Below are positions 24,201 through 36,200 of a DNA stretch of 64,000 bases, one piece after another; position 1 is the stretch's first letter; every line of letters starts with the position of its first letter. Position numbers and translations under genes: made by a program. The notes below the pieces were generated by a model. The model was given only the letters and a program-made list of their open reading frames with translations. It was not told the origin of the DNA and made no database searches. This DNA is from Pseudacidovorax intermedius (lineage in GTDB: Bacteria > Pseudomonadota > Gammaproteobacteria > Burkholderiales > Burkholderiaceae_C): assembly GCF_003350475.1 (NCBI RefSeq), contig NZ_QQAV01000001.1, positions 302,836 through 366,835 on the forward strand, read 5' to 3'.

Positions 24201-27200
24201 GTTGAGCGTGCCCGCGCCGCTCACGTAGATGAGGTCGTCGCCGCTGCCCGCGTCCACGGTGTTGACGCCCGCGCCCACGTAGATGACGTCGTTGCCGCCG
24301 CCGCTCGAGATGGTGTTGACGCCCTCGCCCATGTCCACGATGTCGGCGGCGTCGCCGCCGGTGAAGCGGTCCTTGCCGGCGCCGCCCTCGAAGCGCAGGC
24401 CGCTGACCTCGCCGCTGAGGAATTCGTCGTCGCCCGCGCCGCCGCGGATCACGCTGCCCGCCGCACCGCCGAGGATGACGAAGCTGTCGTTGCCCTCGCC
24501 GCCGTCGAAGTCCAGCGCCGCGGTGACGTACTTGCCGACGTAGACCGAGTCGTTGCCCTTGCCGCCCACGCCCACGATGCGGTTGACGCCGGTGAAGCTG
24601 GCCGTCTCGCCCAGCGAATGCACCACCACGGTGTCGCTGCCGCGCTCCTGCTCGATGGAGTAGGACTCGTTGGTGATGTCGTCGTACACCGTGTCGCCGT
24701 AGCGGCCCGAGGCATCGCCCATGTTGAGGTAGAGCGTGTCGCCCACCTGGTGGGCGATCTGCGGCGGATCGGCCCACGACCACTTGAAGCTGCCCGAGAC
24801 AGTGATGCCCATCACCGTCACCCGCGCGGCCAGGTAGGCGCTGGCAGCGTTGATGTCGATCTCGCCGCGGAAGCCCGCCAGCGTGATGTCGATGGAGAAC
24901 AGGCCCAGGTCGATCTCGAAGTCCAGCGAGCCCCACACTGCCGCCGCGAAGCGCGGCTGGCTCGACAGCACCAGCGAGGCCCCGGCGTTGAGGTGAAGCG
25001 GGCCCAGCCAGATGTCGATCTCGGCCTTGCCGCGGATCTCGAAGTTGCCCTCGGAATCCACGTAGCCGCCGACGTCGATGGTCAGCGCGTTGAAGAAGTT
25101 CAGGCTGCCGTCGAAGGACAGCTTGAACACGTTGTCGATCACGCTGATGCCGCCCTTGAAGTCGACATCGAAGAGGAACAGGCTGATGTCGCCCTTCAGC
25201 TGCATGTCGAACAGCGTGTTGGCCTTGATCACGTTGCCGTGCAGGTCGGTGTAGTCGCTGTGGCCGGTGTTGATGCGGATGTCCGCATCGGCGCTGATGC
25301 CGATGATGTCCACGCCCATGTTGACGTGGGTGTGGATGTTGAGCGCGAAGACGGGCGCATCGCCGTCCATCAGGAAGGCGGCCGAGCCGCCCACGGCCAC
25401 GCGGCCGAAGCCGCCCAGCTCCAGCGCCACGTCCAGCGCGGCCTGCACGCCGCGCTTGTCGATCAGCAGGTCGATGGCGCCGGTCATCTCCACCGGGCCC
25501 ACGGCCACGGCGCCCGAACCCGAGATGCGCAGCATCTGCGGGTCGAGCCACACGGTGCCCAGCGGCTTGCCGGCGGCGTCCACCGCCAGGGTGCGCACCT
25601 CCTGCTTGGCGGCGGTGGTGTTGATCTGCAGCAGGAAGCGGCCGGAGACGGTGAACACGCCGCCGCCGTCGATGATGACGGAGTCCGGCCCGCTGCCGCC
25701 CACCTCGAAGGCGCCATAGATGCCGGTGTTGCCGCCGTCGACCACGATGCCCAGCGTGCCGGTGACCGACAGCGGCTCCAGCAGCGGCAGGTCCAGCGTG
25801 GCGGTGGCGCCCAGCTCGGCGCGCACCGCGCCGTCGATCTCGGCGACGATGACGCTGAAGTCGCCCTTGAGGGTGAGTGCGCCGTCCAGCAGGTCCATCG
25901 TGCCGTGGCCCACCACGGCCGCGTACACGCCCACCCAGTCGGGCTTGCCCGGAGGCGCGGCGCCGATGGTGAAGGTGTCGAAGTCCACCTTGTCGCGGAA
26001 CTGCTCGGGCACCACGTAGACCACGTCGCGGCCGAAGGTGTTGAGCGACAGGTCCAGGTCGGCATGGATCTGCACCACCGAGCCGATGGCCAGGTCGGCG
26101 TCCAGCGCCAGGCGCAGTGCCACGCCCGGATCGCTGCCGCCGCGCACCACCACCAGGCCGGTGCCGTGGCGGCTGAGGTTCAGGCCCTCGGGCCCGATGG
26201 AGACGGTGACGTCGGCAAAGGCCGTCAGGCCTTCGCTCTCGCTGAAGCGGAAGTCCAGCACGCCGGTCATGCTGACCAGGCCGAAGAGCTTGAGCTGCGC
26301 CTCGCCGAACAGGCGCAGCAGCTGCTCGTTGTACATGAGCACCACCGGCTCGTCGGCATTGCCCGTGGGAATGCCGTAGCCCTGGTGCGAGACGCCGTTC
26401 GAGTCCAGCCAGGTCGACTTGCTGAAGTCGATGGTGGTGAAGCTGAAGGACAGGCTCAGGTCCGGATCGAAGGACACGGCACCCGAGGCCGCGTCGCGCA
26501 CCACATGGCCGAGGCCCACCGAAGCACGCACGCCGGTGTTGATCTCGATGACCATGTTCTCGGCGTTGATCTCGGCGCCGGGCACACCCACCAGGCCGAT
26601 GTAGTCCACGCTGGCACGGCCGGCCAGGTACACGCCCACGTCCACCGAGTTCAGGCCGATCACCAGCTCCTTGGCCACCACGAGGCCCAGGTCCAGGTTC
26701 TTGACGGCCAGGCCCACGGCGCTGTCATTGGGCGTGTCGTTCTCGTCGATGCGGCCGTCGCCGTTGCTGTCGCGCCAGTAGCCGCCCACGCCGATGAAGC
26801 CGTAGGCGTCGTTGATGCCGATGGCCAGGCTGGTCACCTGCGTCTGCTGGCCGTTGTTGAGGGTGACGGTCTCGGAGCCCTTCTTGGTCAGCGCCATCGA
26901 GGCCGACAGCTGCAGGAAGCCGGCCACGTTGATCTGCGCGTAGCCGATGGCGGCCTGGATGATCTCCTGGTCGAAGTCGATGATGACCGCATGGTCGCCG
27001 CCGGCCGGCAGCGCATAGCCGCGGGTGGCGAGCTTGCCGTTGCCGTCGAGGTCCTCGCCGGCGTCCAGCACGCCGTTGCCGTTCTTGTCCTCGGGCGACT
27101 TGTCGTAGGTCGCTGCCCAGTCGATGGAGGGCGGGCCGAAGAGCTGCAGCAGCGGGTTGAGGTTGCCCGTCGGGTCGTTGGTGAGGACGAAGGTGTTGAT

Positions 27201-30200
27201 GTTGACCGACACGTCCTGCGCCTGCACGGCCAGGATGTCCGGGTCCACGCCGACCAGGCCGGCATAGCCCACGTCGGCCTTGAGCGTCAGGAAGTACGGG
27301 GCGGCGGCCTCCAGCCCCGGAATGCTGGTGAGCAGCGCCGGCTTGGCGATCACCAGGCCGAAGTCCACGTTGCCGATGGCCACGCCGACCGCGCCATCGT
27401 TGATCGGGTCGTCGTTGTCGATGCGGTCGTTGTCGTCGGTGGCGCTGTCGTAGCGGTAGGGGCCGCCCACACCGGCGAAGCCCTGCAGGTTGTAGCCGCC
27501 CAGGGTGAGCGTCTCCATGTCCATGGCCAAGTGCGTGCCGGTGTTGCCGGTGGCCTGGTTGACCAGCGTCTGCAGCCCGCCCAGGTCGACCTGGGCGCCG
27601 ACGATGCGCTCGCCCTTGCGGAAGGCCAGCGAGCCGCTGAGGCTCAGGAACTGCGACACCTGGATCTCGGCATAGCCGATGTCCAGCCCCATGAGCTGCG
27701 TGCCGCGCTGCTGCATGTAGACCGGCGTGCCGCCGGTGCGCACCTCGAAGCCAGCCGGCCGGCCCGCCTGCGCGTCGGCCGGGAAGCTGTCCACGAAGTC
27801 GGCCGTGCCGTGCAGCAGGCCGCCGAACATCTCGCCGCCGCGGTTGAGCTCGATGGTGAGGTCTTCGGCGCGCACCTTGAGCACGTCGCCCATGCCGTAG
27901 GTGCGGGCGCTGTCGGCATGCGCATACAGCGAGAAGAATTCCTGCGCCTTGAACACGCTCGGCAGCTGGGCCTTGAACATGGTCAGGCCCACGTCCAGGC
28001 CTTCCATGCTGAAGCCGAAGAGATCGTCGCCGTTGGCGATCTGCAGCTTGCCGTTGCCGCCTGGCACCTCCTCGTAGTCCGGGTTGCCCAGGCCGACGAA
28101 GGCATAGACGTTGCTCGCGCCGAAGCTCAGGCCCTTGAAGCTGACGTCCTGGATGGTCGAATAGTCGTCCGCCACGCCGCCCAGCGCCTTCAGCGCGCCC
28201 AGGATGGACTGCGCCTGATCGCCCAGCAGCGTCTCGATGAGCGACACCTCGGACGGCAGGCCGGTGTAGAGGGTGCCGGTGAAGGTTTCGCCGATGTTGA
28301 GCTGGAAGTCGCCGCGCAGGTGCACGAAGTCGCCCAGATCCAGCGACAGGTCGGGCAGCGAGAGCGAACCGAAGAGCGTCAGGCCCAGGTTGGGATCGAA
28401 GCCGATGGACAGGTCGATGTTGCGCACGAAGTCGAGTGCGCCCTTGAGGAAGTCCAGGTCGGGTGAGAACTTGGGCAGCAGGTCGCCCAGGCCCGAGAGC
28501 TTGATCGACGGGAACAGGTGGCTGGTGTCGGGCAGCTCGAACTCGAAGTGGAAGCCGCCGTCGATGTCGATCAGGTCGAACAGGCCCAGGTGCGCCTGCA
28601 TGCGGATGCCCAGCGAGTTGCTGTCGAAGTCGAGTGTGAGGTGCTCGCCCTGGGTGCCGATGGGGATCTGCAGGCCCTTGCCGCCGTCGATGGCGCTGAA
28701 GTCCACATAGGCGCCGGGCACGGGCAGCGTCCCGAGGAAGGCACCGTTGAAGGACAGCAGCAGGTCCGTCGCGTTGAGCGTGAGGAAGGGGTCGGTGCCG
28801 ACGATGCCGGCCATGCCGGCGGTGGCCGACAGGCCGAAGAACTTGCCGGGCAGCGGCACGCCCTGCGCCAGCGTGGGCGTCATCATGGCCAGCGCGAAGT
28901 CCAGGTCGTCGATGGCCAGGCCGATGGCGTCGTCGTTGGGCGGGTCCTGCTCGTCGATGACGCCGTCGCCGTTGGTGTCGCGGCGGTAGGGGCCGTTGAT
29001 GCCGGCGAAGGCGTAGATGTCCTTGCCCGCCACCACCAGCGCCTCGGCCGAGGTGGTCAGCTTGCCGCCGGGCAGGTGGAAGTCCACGTTCTCCACGGTG
29101 CGCTTCTGGAAGGTGAAGCCCCCCTGCAGCGACAGGATGCCGGCCACCGAGGCGGTGGCATGCGCCACCGTCGCCTCGATGAGCGCATTGCTGAAGTCCA
29201 GCACCACGGGCTCGCCGCCGGTGGCGATGGCCAGGCCTTCGCGGGTGCCGCCGTTGGTGAAATCGGCCACCAGGTCCTGCCGGCTGCTGGCGTTGACCGC
29301 CACCTCGATGTCCTGCAGGTTGAACTGGATGAAGTCGCTGCCGAAGCCGACGAAGCCGATCTGCTCGCCATGGCCCTTCAGGCCGACGAACTTGGTGTTG
29401 GCGGGCACCAGCGGGTTGAGGGCGTCGAACTGGGTGGTCAGCACCGTCATGCCCAGGTCGAAGTCGTCGATCACCAGGCCGATGGCCTCGTCGTTGACCG
29501 GGTCCCGGCTGTCGACCACGCCGTCGCCGTTGCTGTCCTGCCGGTAGGGGCCGTTGATGCCCACGAAGGCCTGCACGTTGTTCGCGCCGAACTCGATGGC
29601 ATTGGCCTTGACGGTGGTGGCGCCGAGCACGGTCTTGACCGTGAGGTCGGTGGCCGAGCCCATGCGGAAGGCGAAGTCGCCGCGGAAGTAGACGAAATCC
29701 GAGACCGACAGCAGCGCGCCCTGCACCTGCGCCTGGATGAAGGCGCCGGCCGCGAAGTCGATGGTCAGCAGCTGGTCGCCCGCGCGCACCTGCAGCGGGC
29801 GGCCGGTGGCCTCGGAGAAGTCGATGGAGGCATGCACCTTCGGATCGGCCTTCCAGCCGTCGCTCCAGTTCATCTGCACCTCGATGCGGCCGCTGGACAG
29901 CTCGAACAGGCCTTCGCCGCCGGCGACGACGAACTCGTCGGCCGAGCCGTCGAGGGCCGTGAACTTGGGCAGCAGCTTGGCCATCGCGCCGGTGGGCGTG
30001 AGGATGGCCAGGGCCAGGTCGACGTTGGACAGGGCCAGGCCGAACAGGTCGCTCTGCTCGCGCAGGGGCACGGTGCTGTCGAAGTCGGGGTTGCCGTAGC
30101 CGATGAAGACATCGACGTCGCTGAGCCCGATGGTCATCAGCTGGAACTCGACGTCGTCGATGCGGCCCAGGTCCTCGGACACCTGCGCCCCGGCGGCGCC

Positions 30201-33200
30201 GGCGGCCAGCAGCGCGGCCGACAGCGGCAGGTTGCCCGCGGTGGCGCCGGTGTCGACCGAGAAGCGCTCGCGCCGGCCCTGCTCGAAGCTGAAGCCGCCC
30301 TGGATGTGGATGAAGTTCTCCAGCGTGAGGGTGGCACGCGCCACGTCCACGCCGATGTAGCTGGTGCTGAACTTGAGCGCCACCGGCGTGCCGCCGGTGC
30401 GCACCTCCAGCCCGTCGCTGCCGAAGCTGGAGAGGTAGTCGACGAAGGGCCGGATCTTCGTGCCCGACCAGGCGGTGCCCTGGTTGGCGCGCACCTCGGC
30501 GCCTTCGGCGCTGAGGGTGAGGAAGTCCAGGCCCACGAAGGCGATCTGGTCGACGCTGGCCTCCAGCGACCACAGGCGCCCGACCTTGTGCTTGGGGTCG
30601 GTGAAGATCGCCATGCCCAGGTCGAGGTTGTCCACCACCAGGCCCACGGCGTCGGGGTTGCGGGTGGCGTCGATGACGCCGTCGCCGTCCTCGTCCACGA
30701 AGTAGGGGCCGGCGCCCACGAACAGCTTCACGTCGGACAGGCCGATCGTGACCATGTTCATGGCGTAGTTCTCGAGCCGGTCGTAGTGGCCCGGGGTGGC
30801 GAGGTTGCCCACGGCCGCGGCGGCCGTCGGGTCGTAGGCGCCGAAGCCGGTGACGATGTCCACCGCCACACCCTTGCCCTTGCCGAGCGAGAAGCCGCCC
30901 TCGATGTAGAAGAAGTCGCCGATGGCGATCAGCGCATGGCCGACCTCCACGCCGAAGTAGGCCTGGCGGAAGTCCAGGTACACGTCGTCGCCGCCGGTGG
31001 CCACGCGCATGCCCTGCGCGCCGAAGCTGGAGACGAAGTCGACGGTGGGCGAGACCGTGAGGCCGCGCCAGCTGGAGCCCTGGTTGAGCTGCACCTGCAG
31101 GTCCTGCACCTGCAGCTGCATGAAGCCCCAGTCCACGTCCAGCGGATTGGCCCAGGACGCCTTCATGGCGTACATGAGCGGGATCACGCCGTTGGCGTCC
31201 ACGCTCTTGCTGGCGCGGAAGGTGGCGAAGGCCACGTCGATGTGGTCGAGCGTGAAGAACGGGTCGTCCGGGTCGCCGATGGTGATGCGCACATCGGCGG
31301 CGCCGATGGTGATGCTGTCCACCGCCAGGTGCGTGAAGCGGCTGTTGTCGGCCGACAGCAGCCCGGCCGCCTTGAAGCGCGCCAGGTCGGTGCCCAGGGC
31401 GCCGAAGCTGTCGGCGGCCGACAGGCCCGTGGCCACGTCCACCTGCGTCGTGGTGCGCTCGAAGGCGAAGCTGCCTTCGATCTGGAAGAAGTCGCCGATG
31501 TTCAGCAGCGCATGGGCCAGGCTGACGGCGATGGTGGCGCGGTCGTAGTCCAGCACGATGGGCGTGCCGGTGGCCGTGGGCACCTTGAGGCCGCCCTCGA
31601 AGCTGCTGGCGAAGTCGACGTAGGGCGCCACGCTGCCCGTGGGCTGGTCGGCCCACGCGCCCCCCTGGTTGACGTCGATGGTCAGGCCCTGGGTCTGGAA
31701 CTTGAAGATGCCGCCCAGGTCGATGTCGATGCCCTGGCCCCAGCTCACCTTGAGGGCATAGAGGTCGGGGATGACCGAGTCCGGGTCGGCCGCCAGGGTG
31801 GAGTCGAACATCACCAGCCCGACGTCGATGTCGTCGAGCTTGACGCCGAAGGCGTCGGGGTTCTGCGCCTCGCCGGCATCGCGGATGCCGTTGCCGTTGC
31901 TGTCGATGAAGTAGGGGCCCAGGCCCGCGAAGATCTCCAGGTCGGTGCCGCTGAGCAGCAGTGCCGAGACCTCCAGGTCGTCGATGAGCCGGTCGTCGGC
32001 CGACAGGCCCTGCACCTTGGCCAGGCCGGCCCGCAGCGCGGGCGACAGGCCGGTGCCGTTGGCGGCCAGGCCGGTGACCACGTCCACGTGCGTGGTGGCC
32101 AGCTGCTCCAGGTGGAAGCTGCCGCTGATGTAGATGTAGTCGGAGATGGCGAGCGTGGCGCGGCCGATGTTCACGGCCGTGGTGCTGCCGCTCTGGCCGT
32201 CCAGGTCGAAGGCCAGCGATTCGCCGCCGCCCAGGTTCACCGTGAGCGGCTCGGCCATGTGGGCGAAGTCCACCACCGGCTGGCCGGTCCCCGAGGCGCG
32301 GTTGATGGCGATGCCCACGTCGGTGGCCGCCAGGGTGATGGCGTCGATGCCGACGAAGGCGGCCTGATCGGCACTGGCCTGAACGGCCGTCCAGCGGCGG
32401 GCCGGGTCGGCCTGGCTGGTCATCAGGGCGATGGCCAGGTCCACGCCGTCGAGTTCGATGCCCAGCGCGTCGCTGGTGCCGCCGTTGACGCCGGCGAAGG
32501 CATGCACGTTGTGGGCGCCGATGGCCAGCAGGTCCACGGCCACGGGCTGGGCGCCCTCGTCCACATCGGGCGTGGAGGCCAGGTCCTGCAGGCGCACCTC
32601 GGCCGTGCGGGTCTCGATGGCGAAGTCGCCCTCGACCTGCACGAAGCCGTACAGGTCCACCACCAGATGGGCGCTGGCCTGCAGCAGCGCGCCGTCGGCG
32701 CCGTCCATGCTCAGCTGCAGGTCGGTGCCGCTGCCGGTGACCACGGCGAGCTGGGTGGCGCCCGCCGCGTAGTCGACCACGGCACCGTCCGGGGTGCCGG
32801 CCTTGTTGATGGCGACGGCCACGTCCGAGGCCGTGAGCGTGAGATCGCCCGTGCCCACCATGCCTGCGCTGCCGGCCGTGGCCTGCAGGCTGGTCCAGGT
32901 GCGTGCGGCGCTGCCCTGGGCCGGCGCGGCCTCGGTCATCAGCGCCAGCCCGAAGGTGACCTGGTGCAGCGCCAGGCCCAGCGCATCGGTCTGGCCGCCG
33001 TGCAGGCCGGCGAAGGCGTCCACATCGTGGCCGCCGATGGTCAGCACGTCCACCTTCACCTGGCTCGCGGGCGTCTGCTCGGTGCCGTCGGCCAGGGTGA
33101 CGGTGCGGGTGCTGGTCTGGATCGCGAAGTCGCCTTCGACCTGGAAGAAGCCGTCGACGTCCAGCTTGAGGTGGCTGCTGACCTGCAGCAGCTCGCCCAG

Positions 33201-36200
33201 GTTGCCGGCCATGTCGAAGGCGAGGTCGCCATCGCCGGTGGCCACGGCCAGTTCGGTGGCGCCGCTGGCGTAGTCGACCACCGCATCGCCGGCGCGGCCG
33301 GCCTGGTTGATCAGCACACGCGTGTCGGTGGCGTCCAGCTGCAGGTTGCCCAGACCCTGCACCGAGGCGCTGCCGGCGGTGGCCTGCAGCGTGGTCCAGG
33401 TGCGGCCGGGCACCGACTGCTGCGTCATCAGCGCCAGGCCGAAGTCCACGTCCTGCAACTGCAGGCCCGCGTTGCCGGTGCCGGCGAAGGCATCGACCCC
33501 GGCGCCGCCGATGGTCAGCACGTCCACGGCGACCTTCTCGGGCTGGGCCGTGCCCTTGGCGGCCAGCTGCACATCGGCCGTGCTCTTCTCGACCGCGAAG
33601 TCGCCGCTGACACGGAAGAAGCCGAAGATGTCCAGCGCGATGTGGCCGGCGGCCCGGGTCATCTCGCCCTTGCTGCCCGCCATGTCCAGCGCCAGCGGCG
33701 CGTCGGCGCCCACGTCGATCTTCAGGTCGGTGGCGCCGTCGGCATAGTCGACCACGGCGTCGCCCTGCAGGCCGGCGCGGTTGATGCGCACCGTCAGGTC
33801 CGTGGCCGAGGCCGTCACGTCGTCGTCCAGGCCGACGAAGGCCGCGGAGGCGGCCGAGGCCTGCAGGCTGGTCCACGTCCGGGCGGGCGTGGTGCTGCCC
33901 GCGGCCATCTGCTGGCTCATCAGCGCCAGGCCGAATTCGACGTCCGTCAGCGCCAGGCCCATGGCATTGGCCTTGCCGCCATTGACGCCGGCAAAGGCAT
34001 CGATGCCGCTGCCGCCGATGGTCAGCAGATCGACCTCGACCTTCTCGGCTTCGGTCTGGTCCTTGGCCTTCGCCAGCGTGACCTCCGCCGAACTCTTCTC
34101 GATGGCGAAATCGCCTTCGACGCGGAAGAAGCCGAAGACGTCGACGGTCAGGTGACCGCTGGCCTGCAGCAGTTCGCCCTTGCTGCCGTCCAGCGTCAGT
34201 TCGAGGTCGCTGCCGGTTCCGGTGCCGACTTTCAGTTCGGTCTTGCCAGTGCCGTAGTCGACCACCTGGTCGCCGGCCTTGCCGGCCTGGTTCACCGCCA
34301 CAGCGATGGCGCCGGCAGAGAGTTCCAGGCCGTCCACGCCCTTGAACTCGGCGCTCGTGGCGGTTGCTTGCAAGCTCGTCCACGTCCGCGCAGGTGTGGT
34401 ACTGCCCGCGGCCATCTGCTGGCTCATCAGCGCCAGGCCGAACTCGACGCCAGTCAGTTCCAGACCCATGGCGCTGGACGTGCCGCCATTGATGCCCGCA
34501 AAGGCATCCACACCCGTGCCACCAATCGTGAGCAGGTCGACCTCGACCTTCTCCGCCTCGGTCTGGTCCTTGGTCTTGGCCAGGGTGACTTCGGTGCTGC
34601 TCTTCTCGATGGCGAAGTCGCCTTCGACGCGGAAGAAGCCGAACACGTCGACCGTCAGGTGGCCGCTGGCCTGCAGCAGTTCGCCCTGGTCGCCATCGAG
34701 CGCGAGCGCCAGTTCGGTCGTCGGTCCCGTGGCGATGCTCAGCGCCGTGGCGCCGTCGCCGTAGTCCACCACGGCGTCGCCGTCGCGGCTGGCCTGGTTG
34801 ATGGCCACGCTGATGCCCGTGGCGGCGAGGGTCAGGCCATCGGTGCCCACCCATTCGGCCTGGGCCGCGGTGGCCTGCAGGCTGGTCCAGTGGCGCTCGG
34901 CGTCCAGCTTGTCGGTGATGAGCGCCAGCGCGAAGTCCACGCCGTCCAGCACCAGCCCGGTGCGGTCGTCGGCACGCCCGCCGCTCAGGCCGGCGAAGGC
35001 ATGGGCGTCATGCGCGCCCAGGGTGAGCAGGTCGACGGCCACATCGCTGCCGTCGGCCAGCGTCACCTGGCTGCTGCTGCGGTCGATGGCGAAGTCGCCG
35101 CCGACCTGGAAGAAGCCGTACAGGTCCACCTCCAGGTGGCCCCGCACGCGGGTGAGCTCGCCCAGCGCACCGTCCATGTCCAGCGTCATGGCCTGGCCGC
35201 CGGGCCCGGTGGCCACGTCCACGGACCGGGCCGCGAAGTCGATGACCAGCGTGCCGGCCGGCTCGGCCGGCGTGTGGTGGGTGAAGCCGTCCTGCAACTG
35301 CGACAGCACGGGCTGCTGCACCTCGGCCGTGGCCTGCACCTGCAGCGCCGCGACGTCCTCGCCGGCCAGGCTGCCGCCGAAGCGCACCACCAGGTCCTGC
35401 CCGTTCCAGAAGGTGGCCTCGATCAGGGCCCCGTCGATGTGGGCACCGAAGGCCGCGGCCAGCGCCGCATTGATCTCGGCGCGGCTGCTGTCGAAGGCCA
35501 GCGCCGCGGTGGTCCAGGTCTGCCCACCGTGGCTGAAGGACAGCGTGAAGCCGCCGCTGGTCGCCTGGGTGTCGAAATGCACGCGCTGCGACTCGGCGCC
35601 CGCGGCATGGCCCTGCACGAGGTTGAAGGGCGCGGCGCTGGCATGGTCCAGGTCGCCGAAATGCGTGGTGAAGTCGCCGATGTCCTGGTCGGCACTGGCG
35701 CCGGTGAAGACCACGTCGTAGCTGGCGAAGCGGCTTCCCGAGGCATTGGCGTTGTAGGTCACCTGCAGGTCGCCGGGCGCGAAGGCGTCCAGGGCGAGCA
35801 GTGCGGCCTCGATGGCGGCGGCCTGGGTGGCCGGGTCGTCGCTGTAGGCGATGGGGCCGGTGCGCACGCCGGCGTATTCGATGGTGAAGCTGCCCGAGGG
35901 GCGCGTCTCGTCCACGCTCACCTGGCTGCGCAGGGTGGCCACGTCCTGGCCGACGAAGATGCCGCCGAACTGCACCAGCAGCGCCCCGCCGGCCGTGGTG
36001 CTGACGCTCACCTCGCCGCCGATGGCGGCGAAGGCAGCGTTGAGGGCGTCCTCCACCGCCTGCGCATCGGCGTCGAAGGCCAGCGCCGCGGTGGTGTAGG
36101 TGCGGCCGCCGTAGGCCAGCGACAGCGTGTAGTGGCCGGCGGCCAGGGTGTCGACGGCGATGCGCTGCACCTCGCCCGAGCCGCCGCCACCCTGGCGGAT

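Noticed and set aside
474..28466. A 9,330-codon open frame on the plus strand
   Set aside because: It is antisense to the giant gene; its translation is His/Ala/Arg/Gly/Val-rich low-complexity text without domains. It is open only because the coding strand rarely uses codons whose complement gives a stop in this frame.
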